Shown here in pieces: positions 9,578 to 18,727 of a stretch of 64,000 nt of DNA. A program made the position numbers and the translations under genes. The notes under the pieces were generated by a model. The model was not told where the DNA came from, made no database searches, and saw nothing but the letters and a program-made list of their open reading frames with translations. This stretch comes from Actinoplanes sp. L3-i22 (GTDB lineage Bacteria > Actinomycetota > Actinomycetes > Mycobacteriales > Micromonosporaceae): contig NZ_AP024745.1 in the NCBI RefSeq assembly GCF_019704555.1, forward strand, positions 1,980,001 through 2,044,000, given 5' to 3'. Numbering within the stretch: the stretch's first letter is position 1; each line of letters begins with the position of its first letter.

Positions 9578-10458
9578 TGCCCGCCGTCGACGCCCGGGTC
9601 GCCCTGGTCACCTGCGCCGCCTTCCCCGACCTGTGGGAGGACGACCACCCGCTGCGCGACGGTCTGCGCGAGCGCGGCGTGGTCGTGGACGTGGTGCGCT
9701 GGGACGACACGGACGCCGACTGGTCCGTCTACGACCTCACCGTGATCCGCTCGCCGTGGGACTACGTCGCCCGCCACGACCAGTTCGTGGCGTGGGCGCG
9801 CGGCGTCCCGCGGCTGGCCAATCCGGCCGACATCATCGCCTGGAACACCGACAAGCGGTACCTCGGCGAGCTCGCCGCCGCCGGCGTCCCGGTCATCCCG
9901 ACCGGCTTCGTCGCCCCCGGTGAGACCTGGGACCCACCGGCCACCGGCGAGTGGGTGGTCAAGCCGACCGTCTCGGCCGGCAGCCAGGACACCGCCCGCT
10001 ACCTCCTGCCCGCCCAGCAGGCAGCGGCCCGGGCACATGTCACCCGCCTCACCGGCGCCGGCCGCACCGCGATGATCCAGCCGTATCTCTCCGCGGTGGA
10101 CACGCTCGGCGAGACCGCGCTGCTGTTCCTTCCGGACGCCGCCGGCGACCTGACGTTCAGCCACGCCGTCCGCAAGGGACCGATGCTCACCGAGCACGGC
10201 GAGCACGAGATCAACCCGGGCAGCGAGGACATCACCCCGCGCACCCCGTCGGAGGCCGAGCTCGAGGTCGCCCGCCGCGCCCTCGCCGCCGTCCCGGACG
10301 GCGCGAAGCGCCTGCTCTACGCCCGGATCGACGTCATCCAGGGCCCGGCCGGCACGCCGCTGATGCTCGAGTTCGAACTGACCGAGCCCTCCCTGTTCCT
10401 CAGCGAGTCCCCGGACGCCGCCGCCCGCCTCACCAGCGCCGTCCTCGCGAGACTCTGA
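9577..10458 (+). CDS. ATP-grasp protein, DcsG-like
   Basis: The 293-residue protein begins ARVALVTCAAFPDL and has the ATP-grasp layout: an N-terminal Rossmann-like part with a conserved VIRSPWDY near residue 52, a lysine in WVVKPTVSAGS near 127, and the metal-site LEFELTEPSLF near 264. It resembles the cycloserine-biosynthesis ligase DcsG and its many actinobacterial homologues, which join a carboxylate to an amine using ATP. No other cycloserine genes are present, so the substrate is unknown. The start is set by the one-base overlap with the upstream small gene. Confidence 0.85.
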   Translation: MPAVDARVALVTCAAFPDLWEDDHPLRDGLRERGVVVDVVRWDDTDADWSVYDLTVIRSPWDYVARHDQFVAWARGVPRLANPADIIAWNTDKRYLGELAAAGVPVIPTGFVAPGETWDPPATGEWVVKPTVSAGSQDTARYLLPAQQAAARAHVTRLTGAGRTAMIQPYLSAVDTLGETALLFLPDAAGDLTFSHAVRKGPMLTEHGEHEINPGSEDITPRTPSEAELEVARRALAAVPDGAKRLLYARIDVIQGPAGTPLMLEFELTEPSLFLSESPDAAARLTSAVLARL

Positions 10459-10570
10459 CCCCTTAAAGACCACAATCTTTCCGCGGTACGGCCGTTCGGC
10501 CCGCCAACCGCACCAGCCCGTCCACGACCCACGGTCCGCGACGCCCGCGCCCCACCGGGCCGCCACGGCG

Positions 10571-10700
10571 CCGCCGCCTGGTGCGCGGGTGCGCGAGGTG
10601 GTCTCGCTCCGGGCCGCCGCCGCGCCGCCGCGCCGCCGCGCCGCCGCCCGGTGCGCGGGTGCGCGAGGTGGTCTCGTCCCGGGCCGCCGCCGCGCCGCCG
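10571..10700. repeat. Direct repeat, two 60-bp copies at 70-bp spacing
   Basis: Copies at 10571-10630 and 10641-10700 differ at only a few positions (including 10579/10649 and around 10607/10677). They are joined by CCG-rich sequence and followed by a third fragment of the repeat start. It looks like a recent local duplication. Confidence 0.8.
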
Positions 10701-10799
10701 CCCGGTGCCGACCGCCGCGTCCCCTCAGCCGGTTCCGTGCCCGGCTGTGGTTCCGCCGGTGACCATCCTGGCAGGAATCGAGATGCCGCGTCGGTTGCC

Positions 10800-10825
10800 T
10801 GTGGACAGTGCGCCACTGTGGAAAA
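10800..10825. promoter_or_regulatory. Two DnaA-box-like 9-mers
   Basis: TGTGGACAG at 10800-10808 and TGTGGAAAA at 10817-10825 each differ by one base from a DnaA-box consensus (TTGTCCACA or TTATCCACA read on the minus strand). They have the same orientation and are 17 bases apart, start to start. Confidence 0.4.
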
Positions 10826-10842
10826 CCGCCGCTGAGCGGCGG
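10826..10842. terminator. Short hairpin at the ctaA 3' end
   Basis: CCGCCGC and GCGGCGG form a 7-bp stem around a TGA loop, 15 bases beyond the ctaA stop. It is a plausible transcription end for the convergent pair, though it lacks a T tract. Confidence 0.45.
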
Positions 10843-10856
10843 CGTGTGCTAGGGGA

Positions 10857-11837
10857 TCAGGCGGCGGGGACCGGCTCCTGGGCCGGCGTCGGCGCTGCGG
10901 AGGTGGGCGCCTCCTGCGGGAGGGCCGCCCGCTCGCGCATCGACCACAGCACCCCGAGCGTCGCCGTCCAGACCAGGCCGGCGCCGAGCATGTGGGCGGC
11001 GACCAGCGCCACCGGCAGGTGCGTGAAGTACTGCACGAAGCCGATCAGCCCCTGTGCGAACTCCACCACGACCAGCGTCAGCGCCGCGCGGACGGCGGCC
11101 GCCGGGGCCGGGACCGCGCGGAGCGCGAACCACAGCGCCACCGAGAGGCCGATCAGCAGGAACACCAGGTCCGCGTGGACCTGGGAGATCGCCGCCGGGT
11201 CCAGCCCGTTGCGCTTGGCGCCGCGGTCGCCGGAGTGCGGGCCGCTGCCGGTCACGATCACGCCGACCGCGACGACGGCCAGGCTGGCCAGCGTGGTGAG
11301 CGCGCCGAGGACGCGCAGCGGGGCGGGGACCAGCGGGGCCGGGCGGGCGTCGCCCTCGTCGATCCGGCGCCAGAACGCGTACGCCACGGTGATCAGCGCG
11401 ATCGAGAGCAGGAAGTGCAGCCCGACCACCCACGGGTTCAGGTGGGTCAGCACGGTGATCCCGCCGACCACGCCCTGCATCGGGATGCCGAACCCGACCG
11501 CGACCGACAGCCAGACCAGGGACCGGCGGCGCGGCCGGTGGCCGAGCGCGCCCAGGAAGCACGCGATGGCCAGGAAGACCAGCACGAACGTGAGCATCCG
11601 GTTGCCGAACTCGATGACGCCGTGCACGCCCATCGCGGACGTCGTCGTGTAGGACCCGTCCGTGCACTTGGGCCAGGTGGGGCAGCCGAGGCCGGAGTCG
11701 GTGAGCCGGACCGCCGCGCCGGTGACGATCAGCGCGACGTTGGCGACCAGGGACGCCAGGGCCAGCGGGCGCAACCAGGCGGCGAACGGGCGTAACAGCG
11801 GCGCGAAGGACTTCACCCGTGGCATCGTACGCGCCAA
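10857..11837 (-). CDS. ctaA: Haem A synthase (COX15/CtaA)
   Basis: It oxidises haem O to haem A in the membrane for cytochrome c oxidase. The 326-residue protein has eight predicted hydrophobic helices, an early GAAVRLTDSGLGCPTWPKC segment typical of the family, and conserved histidines (GVHGVIEFGNR, LHFLLS, HADLVFL, AHMLGAG) that would bind haem. Its tail after the last helix is Pro/Ala-rich. The frame can start at TTG 11835-11837 or, four codons later, at ATG 11823-11825; the ATG is as likely. It is divergent from the SUF operon. Confidence 0.94.
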   Translation of the reverse strand: MARTMPRVKSFAPLLRPFAAWLRPLALASLVANVALIVTGAAVRLTDSGLGCPTWPKCTDGSYTTTSAMGVHGVIEFGNRMLTFVLVFLAIACFLGALGHRPRRRSLVWLSVAVGFGIPMQGVVGGITVLTHLNPWVVGLHFLLSIALITVAYAFWRRIDEGDARPAPLVPAPLRVLGALTTLASLAVVAVGVIVTGSGPHSGDRGAKRNGLDPAAISQVHADLVFLLIGLSVALWFALRAVPAPAAAVRAALTLVVVEFAQGLIGFVQYFTHLPVALVAAHMLGAGLVWTATLGVLWSMRERAALPQEAPTSAAPTPAQEPVPAA

Positions 11838-11921
11838 TTTGATCTTGAATTTAAGGCCCGGTGTGGTGGATCACCGAAGGCCGGTTTGCAGCTCCCGGAG
11901 GAAATACGTAACGTTGGCGTA
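11838..11921. promoter_or_regulatory. Divergent ctaA/sufR control region
   Basis: Only 84 bases separate the two start regions. A GGAGGAAA run sits at 11895-11902, and the near-palindrome ACGTAACGT lies in the following bases, just before the sufR start. SufR usually represses its own operon, so an operator is expected here; the exact site is not established. Confidence 0.45.
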
Positions 11922-12689
11922 GTGAAATACCAGGTGCAGCTAGGCGACGGTGCCGCGGCGACTGCCGCGGCGTCGGACGGCCGCACCCGCGATCGGGTCG
12001 CCCAGCTCCTGCAGCGTGGCCCGGCCACCGCCGCGGAGATCGGCGGCCAGCTGGGCCTGAGCCCGGCCGCGATCCGCAAGCACCTGGACGCGATGCTCGC
12101 CGATCAGCTGGTCGAGACCCGCGAGGTGCGCCGCACCGGCCCGCGCGGCCGGGGCCGCCCGGCCAAGGCGTTCGTGCTCACCGCCGCCGCCCGTGAGGAT
12201 CTCAACCCGCACCACTACGACAATATCGCCGCCGCGGCGCTGCGCTGGATCGCCCAGCACCACGGCCCGGAGGCGGTCTCCGCGTTCGCCGGATCCCAGA
12301 TCCAGGCGCTGGAGGACCGCTGCCGCACGGCCCTGCAGGAGGCCGGCCCCGACCCGCTCGCGCGGGCGGAGGCGCTCGCCGACGCGCTGACCGCGGAGGG
12401 CTACGCTGCCAGCGCGACCACGATCGCGTCCGGCGGACAGTTGTGCCAGCACCACTGCCCGGTGGCCCACGTGGCTGCCGAGTTTCCTCAGCTGTGCGAC
12501 GCCGAGACCGAAGTCATCTCCCGGCTCATCGGCACCCACGTGCAGCGCCTCGCCACCATCGCGCACGGCGACGGGGTGTGCACCACGCACATCCCCGCCC
12601 CCATCCAACCGCCCCGCCCGCCGCCCCTAAAACGGACTGCGACTGCCTTTATGCACACCGCCGCAAACACGGTTAGGACAGATACATGA
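11922..12689 (+). CDS. sufR: SufR, Fe-S-sensing transcriptional repressor of the SUF operon
   Basis: The protein has about 255 residues. An N-terminal winged helix ([30 protein letters not shown] region) is followed by the basic wing [12 protein letters not shown] and a long helical sensor region. The cysteine cluster [10 protein letters not shown] near residue 170, a third cysteine 12 residues later in FPQLCDAE and a fourth in DGVCTTH fit the Fe-S cluster site of SufR. The tail is an unusual Pro/Lys-rich stretch running into sufB with a 4-base ATGA overlap. The start is uncertain: GTG 11922 is used, but its GGAGG site is about 22 bases away, and a TTG at 11886 is also in frame. Confidence 0.88.
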   Translation: MKYQVQLGDGAAATAAASDGRTRDRVAQLLQRGPATAAEIGGQLGLSPAAIRKHLDAMLADQLVETREVRRTGPRGRGRPAKAFVLTAAAREDLNPHHYDNIAAAALRWIAQHHGPEAVSAFAGSQIQALEDRCRTALQEAGPDPLARAEALADALTAEGYAASATTIASGGQLCQHHCPVAHVAAEFPQLCDAETEVISRLIGTHVQRLATIAHGDGVCTTHIPAPIQPPRPPPLKRTATAFMHTAANTVRTDT

Positions 12690-14107
12690 CTGACCAGATC
12701 GTCACTCAGGAAGAGCACCTGGCCGCACTCGGTAAGTACGAGTACGGCTGGGCCGACGCCGATGTCGCGGGTGCGACCGCGCAGCGTGGCCTCTCCGAGG
12801 CGGTGGTGCGCAACATCTCCGCGCTGAAGAGCGAGCCGCAGTGGATGCTCGACCTGCGTCTGAAGGGCCTGCGTCTGTTCGACCGCAAGCCGATGCCGTC
12901 GTGGGGCGCCGACCTCACCGGCATCGACTTCCAGAACATCAAGTACTTCGTGCGCTCCACCGAGAAGCAGGCCGCCACCTGGGACGACCTGCCCGCGGAC
13001 ATCAAGAACACGTACGACAAGCTGGGCATCCCGGAGGCCGAGAAGCAGCGCCTCGTCTCCGGCGTCGCCGCGCAGTACGAGTCCGAGGTCGTCTACCACG
13101 CGATCCGCGAGGACCTGGAGGCGCAGGGCGTCCTGTTCCTGGACACCGACACCGCCCTGCGCGAGCACGAGGAGCTCTTCCGGGAGTACTTCGGCACGGT
13201 GATCCCGGTCGGTGACAACAAGTTCGCCGCGCTGAACACCGCGACCTGGTCCGGCGGCTCGTTCATCTACGTGCCGAAGGGTGTGCACGTCGACATCCCG
13301 CTGCAGGCCTACTTCCGGATCAACACGGAGAACATGGGCCAGTTCGAGCGCACGCTGATCATCGCCGACGAGGGCAGCTACATCCACTACGTCGAGGGCT
13401 GCACGGCGCCGATCTACTCGTCCGACTCGCTGCACTCCGCGGTCGTCGAGATCGTCGTGAAGAAGAACGCCCGGGTCCGTTACACGACCATCCAGAACTG
13501 GTCGAACAACGTCTACAACCTGGTCACCAAGCGCGCCACCTGCGAAGAGGGCGCGACCATGGAGTGGGTCGACGGCAACATCGGCTCCAAGGTGACCATG
13601 AAGTACCCGGCGGTCTACATGACCGGCGCGCACGCCAAGGGCGAGGTGCTGTCGATCGCGATGGCCGGCGCGGGTCAGCACCAGGACTCCGGCGCCAAGA
13701 TGGTGCACGCCGCGCCGCACACCTCCTCGACGATCATCTCCAAGTCGATCGCCCGTGGCGGTGGCCGTACGTCGTACCGCGGTCTCGTCCAGGTCCTCGA
13801 GGGCTCCGCGCACTCGAAGAGCACGGTCAAGTGCGACGCGCTGCTGGTCGACACGATCTCCCGCTCGGACACGTACCCGTACGTGGACATCCGCGAGGAC
13901 GACGTGAACATGGGCCACGAGGCGACCGTCTCCAAGGTCAGCGAGGACCAGCTCTTCTACCTGATGAGCCGCGGTCTGACCGAGGACGAGGCGATGGCCA
14001 TGATCGTGCGTGGCTTCATCGAGCCGATCGCCAAGGAGCTCCCGATGGAGTACGCGCTGGAGCTGAACCGGCTGATCGAGCTGCAGATGGAAGGGGCCGT
14101 GGGTTAA
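12686..14107 (+). CDS. sufB: Fe-S cluster assembly scaffold SufB
   Basis: SufB is the scaffold of the cytoplasmic SufBC2D complex, on which sulfur and iron are assembled into clusters. The 473-residue length and the sequence ([20 protein letters not shown] near residue 187, [12 protein letters not shown] near 236, [14 protein letters not shown] near 327) are those of canonical SufB. The conserved cysteine in [16 protein letters not shown] near residue 384 is present. The ATG overlaps the sufR stop, so regulator and scaffold are coupled. Confidence 0.98.
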   Translation: MTDQIVTQEEHLAALGKYEYGWADADVAGATAQRGLSEAVVRNISALKSEPQWMLDLRLKGLRLFDRKPMPSWGADLTGIDFQNIKYFVRSTEKQAATWDDLPADIKNTYDKLGIPEAEKQRLVSGVAAQYESEVVYHAIREDLEAQGVLFLDTDTALREHEELFREYFGTVIPVGDNKFAALNTATWSGGSFIYVPKGVHVDIPLQAYFRINTENMGQFERTLIIADEGSYIHYVEGCTAPIYSSDSLHSAVVEIVVKKNARVRYTTIQNWSNNVYNLVTKRATCEEGATMEWVDGNIGSKVTMKYPAVYMTGAHAKGEVLSIAMAGAGQHQDSGAKMVHAAPHTSSTIISKSIARGGGRTSYRGLVQVLEGSAHSKSTVKCDALLVDTISRSDTYPYVDIREDDVNMGHEATVSKVSEDQLFYLMSRGLTEDEAMAMIVRGFIEPIAKELPMEYALELNRLIELQMEGAVG

Positions 14108-14144
14108 AACCCGGCCACCTATTCAAAGCGGACATAAGGAAGAA

Positions 14145-15272
14145 ATGACAACCGAGGTCATCGCCCCGCCGAGCACCAAGTCGCAGGTGCTGCGCTCCTT
14201 CGACGTCACCGACTACCCGGCCCTCAACGGCCGGGAGGAGGAGTGGCGTTTCACCCCGCTCAAGCGGCTCCGTGACCTGGTCAAGGCCACGTCGTTGACC
14301 GGCGCCGCCCCGTCGGTGGAGCACGGCGACCTGCCCGCCGGCGTGACGGTGTTCAGCGCCGACGACGTGGACCCGGTGCTCACCCCGTTCGACCGGGTCA
14401 GCGCGCTGGCCTACGGCTCGGCCGCCGGCGTCACCGTGATCGAGGTGGCGGCCGAGGCCGAGCCGGCCGAGGCCGCCGTGATCCAGGTGGTCGGCAAGGG
14501 CGGCGACGCCGCGGCCGCGCGCACCGTGGTGCGGGTCGGCAACTTCGCCAAGGCCACGATCGTGCTGGAGCAGACCGGCACGGTCACCCTGGCCGACAAC
14601 ATCGAGGTCGTGATCGGCGACAGCGCCCAGCTCACCCTGGTCACGGTCGCCGACTGGGACCGCGACGCGGTGCAGGCCCAGCACGTCAAGTTCCGGGTCG
14701 GCAAGGACGCCCGGGTGCAGCACGTGCAGGTCACCCTCGGTGGCGACCTGGTCCGCCAGTTCACCAGCGTGGAATACGCCGGTCGCGGCGGCGACGCCGA
14801 GCTCTGGGGGCTGTACTTCGCCGACGCCGGCCAGCACCAGGAGCACCGTCAACTGGTCGACCACAGCGTGCCGGACTGCCGCAGCTACGTGGGTTACCGC
14901 GGGGCGCTGCAGGGCGCGTCCGCGCACACCGTCTGGGTCGGGGACGTGCTGATCCGGGCCGCTGCCACCGGCACGGACACCTATGAGATCAACCGGAACC
15001 TCGTCCTGACCGACGGGGCGCGGGCTGACTCCGTACCCAATCTGGAAATTGAAACCGGCGAAGTGGCCGGTGCGGGACACGCGAGCGCGACCGGTCGCTT
15101 CGATGACGAGCAGCTGTTCTACCTGATGGCGCGCGGCATCCCGGAGGGCGAGGCGCGCAAGCTGGTGGTCCGCGGCTTCTTCGCCGAGCTGATCAACAAG
15201 ATCCCGGTCGAAGCGTTGCGCGAGCGCCTGGGCGACGCCATCGAGGCCCGTCTGGTGGAGGCCGGCGCTTAA
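14145..15272 (+). CDS. sufD: Fe-S cluster assembly protein SufD
   Basis: SufD pairs with SufB in the SufBC2D scaffold. The 375-residue protein carries the beta-helix core and the C-terminal family block TGRFDDEQLFYLMARGIPEGEARKLV split over residues about 315-340, followed by FFAELINKIP. An AAGGAAG ribosome-binding site precedes the ATG. The TAA stop touches the ATG of the Rieske gene, leaving no gap. Confidence 0.96.
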   Translation: MTTEVIAPPSTKSQVLRSFDVTDYPALNGREEEWRFTPLKRLRDLVKATSLTGAAPSVEHGDLPAGVTVFSADDVDPVLTPFDRVSALAYGSAAGVTVIEVAAEAEPAEAAVIQVVGKGGDAAAARTVVRVGNFAKATIVLEQTGTVTLADNIEVVIGDSAQLTLVTVADWDRDAVQAQHVKFRVGKDARVQHVQVTLGGDLVRQFTSVEYAGRGGDAELWGLYFADAGQHQEHRQLVDHSVPDCRSYVGYRGALQGASAHTVWVGDVLIRAAATGTDTYEINRNLVLTDGARADSVPNLEIETGEVAGAGHASATGRFDDEQLFYLMARGIPEGEARKLVVRGFFAELINKIPVEALRERLGDAIEARLVEAGA

Positions 15273-15605
15273 ATGGCTTTCGAGAACGTCGGCCCGGTGA
15301 CCGACATCGCGAAAGGCACCGCCCTCCAGGTGGAGGTCGACGGTGTCGAGATCGCGGTGGTGCACGCCGACGACGACAACTTCTACGCGGTACGGGACGA
15401 GTGCAGCCACGCCTCGGTGGCGCTCTCCGAGGGTGAGATCGACGGGTGCACGCTGGAATGCTGGCTGCACGGATCCCGTTTCGATCTTCGTACCGGGGAG
15501 CCCTCCGGACCGCCCGCCATCGACCCGGTGGCGGTCTACCCCGTCGAGATCCGCGACGGAGACATCTACGTTTCGACGACACCGAGCAATGGAGTAGAGC
15601 CGTGA
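15273..15605 (+). CDS. Rieske-type [2Fe-2S] ferredoxin of the SUF operon
   Basis: The 110-residue protein is a single Rieske domain. Ligands are visible as ECSHA near residue 44 and CWLHGSRFD near 63, the C-x-H and C-x2-H pairs that hold a [2Fe-2S] cluster. Such stand-alone ferredoxins sit between sufD and sufC in many actinobacteria and are thought to supply electrons, or to be clients, during cluster assembly; that role is inferred. It starts directly after the sufD stop and overlaps sufC by four bases (GTGA). Confidence 0.94.
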   Translation: MAFENVGPVTDIAKGTALQVEVDGVEIAVVHADDDNFYAVRDECSHASVALSEGEIDGCTLECWLHGSRFDLRTGEPSGPPAIDPVAVYPVEIRDGDIYVSTTPSNGVEP

Positions 15606-16360
15606 GCACCCTGGAGATCCGCGACCTGCAGGTTTCGGTGAAGCTGCCGGATGGCGAGCTGAAGCCGATCCTCGCCGGGGTCGACCTCACCATCAAGTCG
15701 GGCGAGACGCACGCCATCATGGGCCCGAACGGCTCCGGCAAGTCGACGCTGGCCTACTCCATCGCCGGCCACCCGAAGTACCAGATCACCGGCGGCTCGG
15801 TGACCCTGGACGGCCAGGACATCCTGGCCCTGACCGTGGACGAGCGGGCCCGGGCCGGCCTCTTCCTGGCGATGCAGTACCCGGTCGAGGTCCCCGGCGT
15901 CTCGGTGGCCAACTTCCTGCGGACCGCGAAGACCGCGATCGACGGCGAGGCGCCGAAGCTGCGCACCTGGGCCGGCGAGCTGCGCGGGGCCATGGAGAAG
16001 CTGCAGATGGACCCGGCGTTCGCCCAGCGCAACGTCAACGAGGGCTTCTCCGGCGGCGAGAAGAAGCGGCACGAGATCATGCAGCTCGAGCTGCTCAAGC
16101 CGAAGATGGCGATCCTCGACGAGACCGACTCCGGCCTCGACATCGACGCGCTGCGGATCGTCAGCGAGGGCGTCAACCGGGTCCGGGCGAACGGCGAGAC
16201 CGGCTTCCTGCTGATCACCCACTACGTCCGGATCCTGCGCTACATCAAGCCGGACTTCGTGCACGTCTTCGTCGGCGGCAAGATCGTCGAGGAGGGCGGC
16301 TCCGAACTGGCCGACCGTCTCGAGGCCGAAGGCTACGAGAAGTTCCTCGCCAAGGCCTGA
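15602..16360 (+). CDS. sufC: Fe-S cluster assembly ATPase SufC
   Basis: SufC is the soluble ABC-type ATPase that drives conformational change in SufBC2D. The 252-residue protein has Walker A GPNGSGKST near residue 40, the signature FSGGEKKRHEI near 150 and Walker B AILDETDSGLD near 170, which is the SufC-specific variant. The switch histidine is in LLITHYVRIL. The start is the GTG at 15602, inside the Rieske stop; a longer frame from 15446 is not supported by any ribosome-binding site. Confidence 0.97.
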   Translation: MSTLEIRDLQVSVKLPDGELKPILAGVDLTIKSGETHAIMGPNGSGKSTLAYSIAGHPKYQITGGSVTLDGQDILALTVDERARAGLFLAMQYPVEVPGVSVANFLRTAKTAIDGEAPKLRTWAGELRGAMEKLQMDPAFAQRNVNEGFSGGEKKRHEIMQLELLKPKMAILDETDSGLDIDALRIVSEGVNRVRANGETGFLLITHYVRILRYIKPDFVHVFVGGKIVEEGGSELADRLEAEGYEKFLAKA

Positions 16361-16371
16361 GGAGACCGAGC

Positions 16372-17601
16372 ATGAGTTTCGACGTCGAGCGGGTGCGCAA
16401 GGACTTCCCGATCTTCGAGCGGGAGGTGAACGGCCACCCGCTGGTCTACCTGGACAGCGCCAACACCTCGCAGAAGCCGGTGCAGGTGCTCGACGTCATG
16501 CGCGCGCACCAGGAGAAGCACAACGGCAACGTGTCGCGCTCGGTGCACACCCTGGGCACCGAGTCGACCGAGATGTACGAGGGCGCGCGGGCGAAGATCG
16601 CGAGCTTCATCGGTGCGGGCAGCCCCGATGAAGTGATCTTCACCAAGAACTCCACCGAGGCGATCAACCTGGTCGCGCACTCCGCCGGGCAGTTCCTCAA
16701 GCTCGGCCCGGGCGACGAGATCGTGATCTCCGAGATGGAGCACCACTCGAACCTGGTGCCCTGGCAGCTGCTCTGCGAGCGGACCGGGGCCACGCTGCGC
16801 TGGTTCGGCATCACCGACGAGGGCCGGCTCGACGAGTCCCAGCTCGCCGAGCTGGTCAACGAGCGCACCAAACTGGTCTCGGTCGCGCACATGTCCAACG
16901 TGCTCGGCACGATCAACGACCCAGCCGCGCTGGTGGCCCGGGCCCGTCAGGTCGGCGCGCTGGTCATGCTGGACGCCTCCCAGTCGGTGCCGCACTTCCC
17001 GGTGGACGTGCGCGCGCTCGGTGTCGACTTCATCGCGTTCACCGGCCACAAGATGCTCGGCCCGACCGGCATCGGCGTGCTGTGGGGCCGGTTCGACCTG
17101 CTCGCGCAGATGCCGCCGTTCCTGGCCGGCGGCTCGATGATCGAGACGGTCACGATGGCGAAGACCACGTTCGCCGCGCCGCCCGCCCGCTTCGAGGCCG
17201 GCACCCCGCCGATCACCGAGGCGATCGGGCTCGGCGCGGCGGTGGACTACCTGACCGGCATCGGCATGGACGAGATCCACCGGCACGAGCAGGAGATCAC
17301 CGCGTACGCGCTGGACCAGCTCGCGGCGGTCCCCGGCGTGCGCATCTACGGCCCGGCGTCCCCGGTCAACCGGGGTGGCACCGTGTCGTTCGGCGTCGAG
17401 GGGGTACACCCCCATGACGTCGGGCAGATCCTGGACGCGCTCGGCGTCGAGGTGCGGGTCGGCCACCACTGTGCCCGCCCGGTCTGCGTGCGGTTCGGGG
17501 TGCCGGCGATGACCCGGGCCTCGTTCTACCTCTACACGACCACGGCCGAGATCGACGCCCTGGCGCGCGGTCTCGACCAGGTCCGGAAGGTGTTCGGCTG
17601 A
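16372..17601 (+). CDS. sufS: Cysteine desulfurase SufS
   Basis: This PLP enzyme removes sulfur from cysteine and hands it on as persulfide. The 409-residue protein is a group II desulfurase: the PLP lysine lies in FTGHKMLGPTG near residue 226 and the catalytic cysteine in VGHHCARPVC near 366. A GAGGAGACC ribosome-binding site precedes the ATG. Its stop overlaps the sufU start by one base (TGATG), matching the tight SufS-SufU partnership known in Gram-positive bacteria. Confidence 0.97.
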   Translation: MSFDVERVRKDFPIFEREVNGHPLVYLDSANTSQKPVQVLDVMRAHQEKHNGNVSRSVHTLGTESTEMYEGARAKIASFIGAGSPDEVIFTKNSTEAINLVAHSAGQFLKLGPGDEIVISEMEHHSNLVPWQLLCERTGATLRWFGITDEGRLDESQLAELVNERTKLVSVAHMSNVLGTINDPAALVARARQVGALVMLDASQSVPHFPVDVRALGVDFIAFTGHKMLGPTGIGVLWGRFDLLAQMPPFLAGGSMIETVTMAKTTFAAPPARFEAGTPPITEAIGLGAAVDYLTGIGMDEIHRHEQEITAYALDQLAAVPGVRIYGPASPVNRGGTVSFGVEGVHPHDVGQILDALGVEVRVGHHCARPVCVRFGVPAMTRASFYLYTTTAEIDALARGLDQVRKVFG

Positions 17602-18053
17602 TGCTCGACGGGCTGTACCAGGACATCATCCTGGACCACTACAAGCACCCGCACGGACGTGGGCTGCGCGACCCGTTCGACGGGGAGGCGCACCACGTCA
17701 ACCCGACCTGCGGTGACGAGATCACCATGCGGGTCAATCAAGATCTTTCCGAGATTTCGTACGACGGTCTGGGCTGCTCGATCAGCCAGGCGTCCGCGTC
17801 CGTGCTGCACGAGCTGCTGCAGGGCCAGGATGTCCACGACGCGTCGCGGATCCACCACGCGTTCGTGGAGCTGATGCAGAGCCGTGGCACCGTCGAGCCG
17901 GACGAGGACGTGCTCGGCGACGGCATCGCCTTCGCCGGGGTGGCGAAGTTCCCGGCTCGGGTGAAGTGTGCGTTGCTGCCGTGGATGGCATTCAAGGACG
18001 CGGCGGCCCGGGCCGGCGTCGAGGTGGGCGCGAGCCCGGAGGTGAAGGCATGA
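17601..18053 (+). CDS. sufU: Zinc-dependent sulfurtransferase SufU
   Basis: SufU accepts persulfide sulfur from SufS; in Gram-positive bacteria it is a zinc-bound transferase rather than a scaffold. The 150-residue protein keeps the three cysteines, in NPTCGDEI near residue 36, GLGCSISQ near 60 and VKCALLPW near 123, and the aspartate next to the first. It overlaps both neighbours, sufS by one base and the sufT-like gene by four. Confidence 0.96.
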   Translation: MLDGLYQDIILDHYKHPHGRGLRDPFDGEAHHVNPTCGDEITMRVNQDLSEISYDGLGCSISQASASVLHELLQGQDVHDASRIHHAFVELMQSRGTVEPDEDVLGDGIAFAGVAKFPARVKCALLPWMAFKDAAARAGVEVGASPEVKA

Positions 18054-18697
18054 GCAGCGAGACCGATACCGTGACCCACGACCACTCCCATGACCACCAC
18101 GGCCACGACCATGACCACCACGGCCACGACCATGACCACCATGGCCACGACCACGGCCACCACGGTCACTCGGACGACGGTGACACCGCGCGGACGCTGG
18201 CGGCCGCCCCGGCCGGCGTGACGTCGGCCGCCGACGACGAGGTGCCGAACTGGCTGGCCGAGGAGCGGGCCGCGGCCGCCGACGCCGGCGAGGTCGTCGA
18301 GGTCCCGGCGGCCGGTGTCTCGGCCGTCCCGGCCGTCGCGGAGACCGCGCCGGAGAAGACCGGGCCGGTCAAGAAGGCCACCCAGGACGAGGTCGAAGAG
18401 GCCATGAAGGACGTCGTCGACCCCGAGCTCGGGATCAACGTCGTCGACCTCGGCCTCGTCTACGGCACCCACGTCGACGACGACAACGTGGTCACGCTGG
18501 ACATGACGCTGACGTCGGCGGCCTGCCCGCTGACCGACGTGATCGAGGACCAGACCCGGCAGGCGCTGACCACCGGCCCCGGTGGCGGCCTGGTCCAGGA
18601 CTTCCGGATCAACTGGGTGTGGCTGCCGCCGTGGGGCCCGGACAAGATCACTGATGACGGTCGCGAGCAGCTCAGGGCTCTCGGCTTCAACGTCTGA
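18050..18697 (+). CDS. sufT: SufT-like MIP18/DUF59 protein with histidine-rich N-terminus
   Basis: The C-terminal 100 residues form a DUF59/MIP18 domain (VEEAMKDVVDPELGINVVDLGL near residue 110-130 and the cysteine in TSAACPLTDV near 160), the domain of SufT and of eukaryotic late Fe-S targeting factors. The first 45 residues are almost only His, Asp and Gly (HDHHGHD repeats), followed by a 60-residue Ala/Glu-rich linker; this is not part of the usual SufT protein. The histidine tract could bind zinc, nickel or iron and act as a metal store or chaperone, which is inference. The ATG overlaps the sufU stop, so it is the last gene of the SUF operon. Confidence 0.9.
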   Translation: MSSETDTVTHDHSHDHHGHDHDHHGHDHDHHGHDHGHHGHSDDGDTARTLAAAPAGVTSAADDEVPNWLAEERAAAADAGEVVEVPAAGVSAVPAVAETAPEKTGPVKKATQDEVEEAMKDVVDPELGINVVDLGLVYGTHVDDDNVVTLDMTLTSAACPLTDVIEDQTRQALTTGPGGGLVQDFRINWVWLPPWGPDKITDDGREQLRALGFNV

Positions 18698-18727
18698 CCT
18701 GCTGGGTCGGGTCGGAAACGTACGTCC

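Larger units (their letters stand above)
10459..10856. other. Gene-free GC-rich spacer between convergent genes
   Basis: This 398-base spacer separates the ATP-grasp gene from ctaA. It contains two near-identical 60-bp direct repeats, a pair of DnaA-box-like 9-mers and a short hairpin next to the ctaA stop. No credible coding frame is seen. Confidence 0.6.

Noticed and set aside
9577..10458. A cycloserine biosynthesis cluster
   Set aside because: Only a DcsG-like ATP-grasp protein is present; the other pathway genes are absent, so no pathway is claimed.
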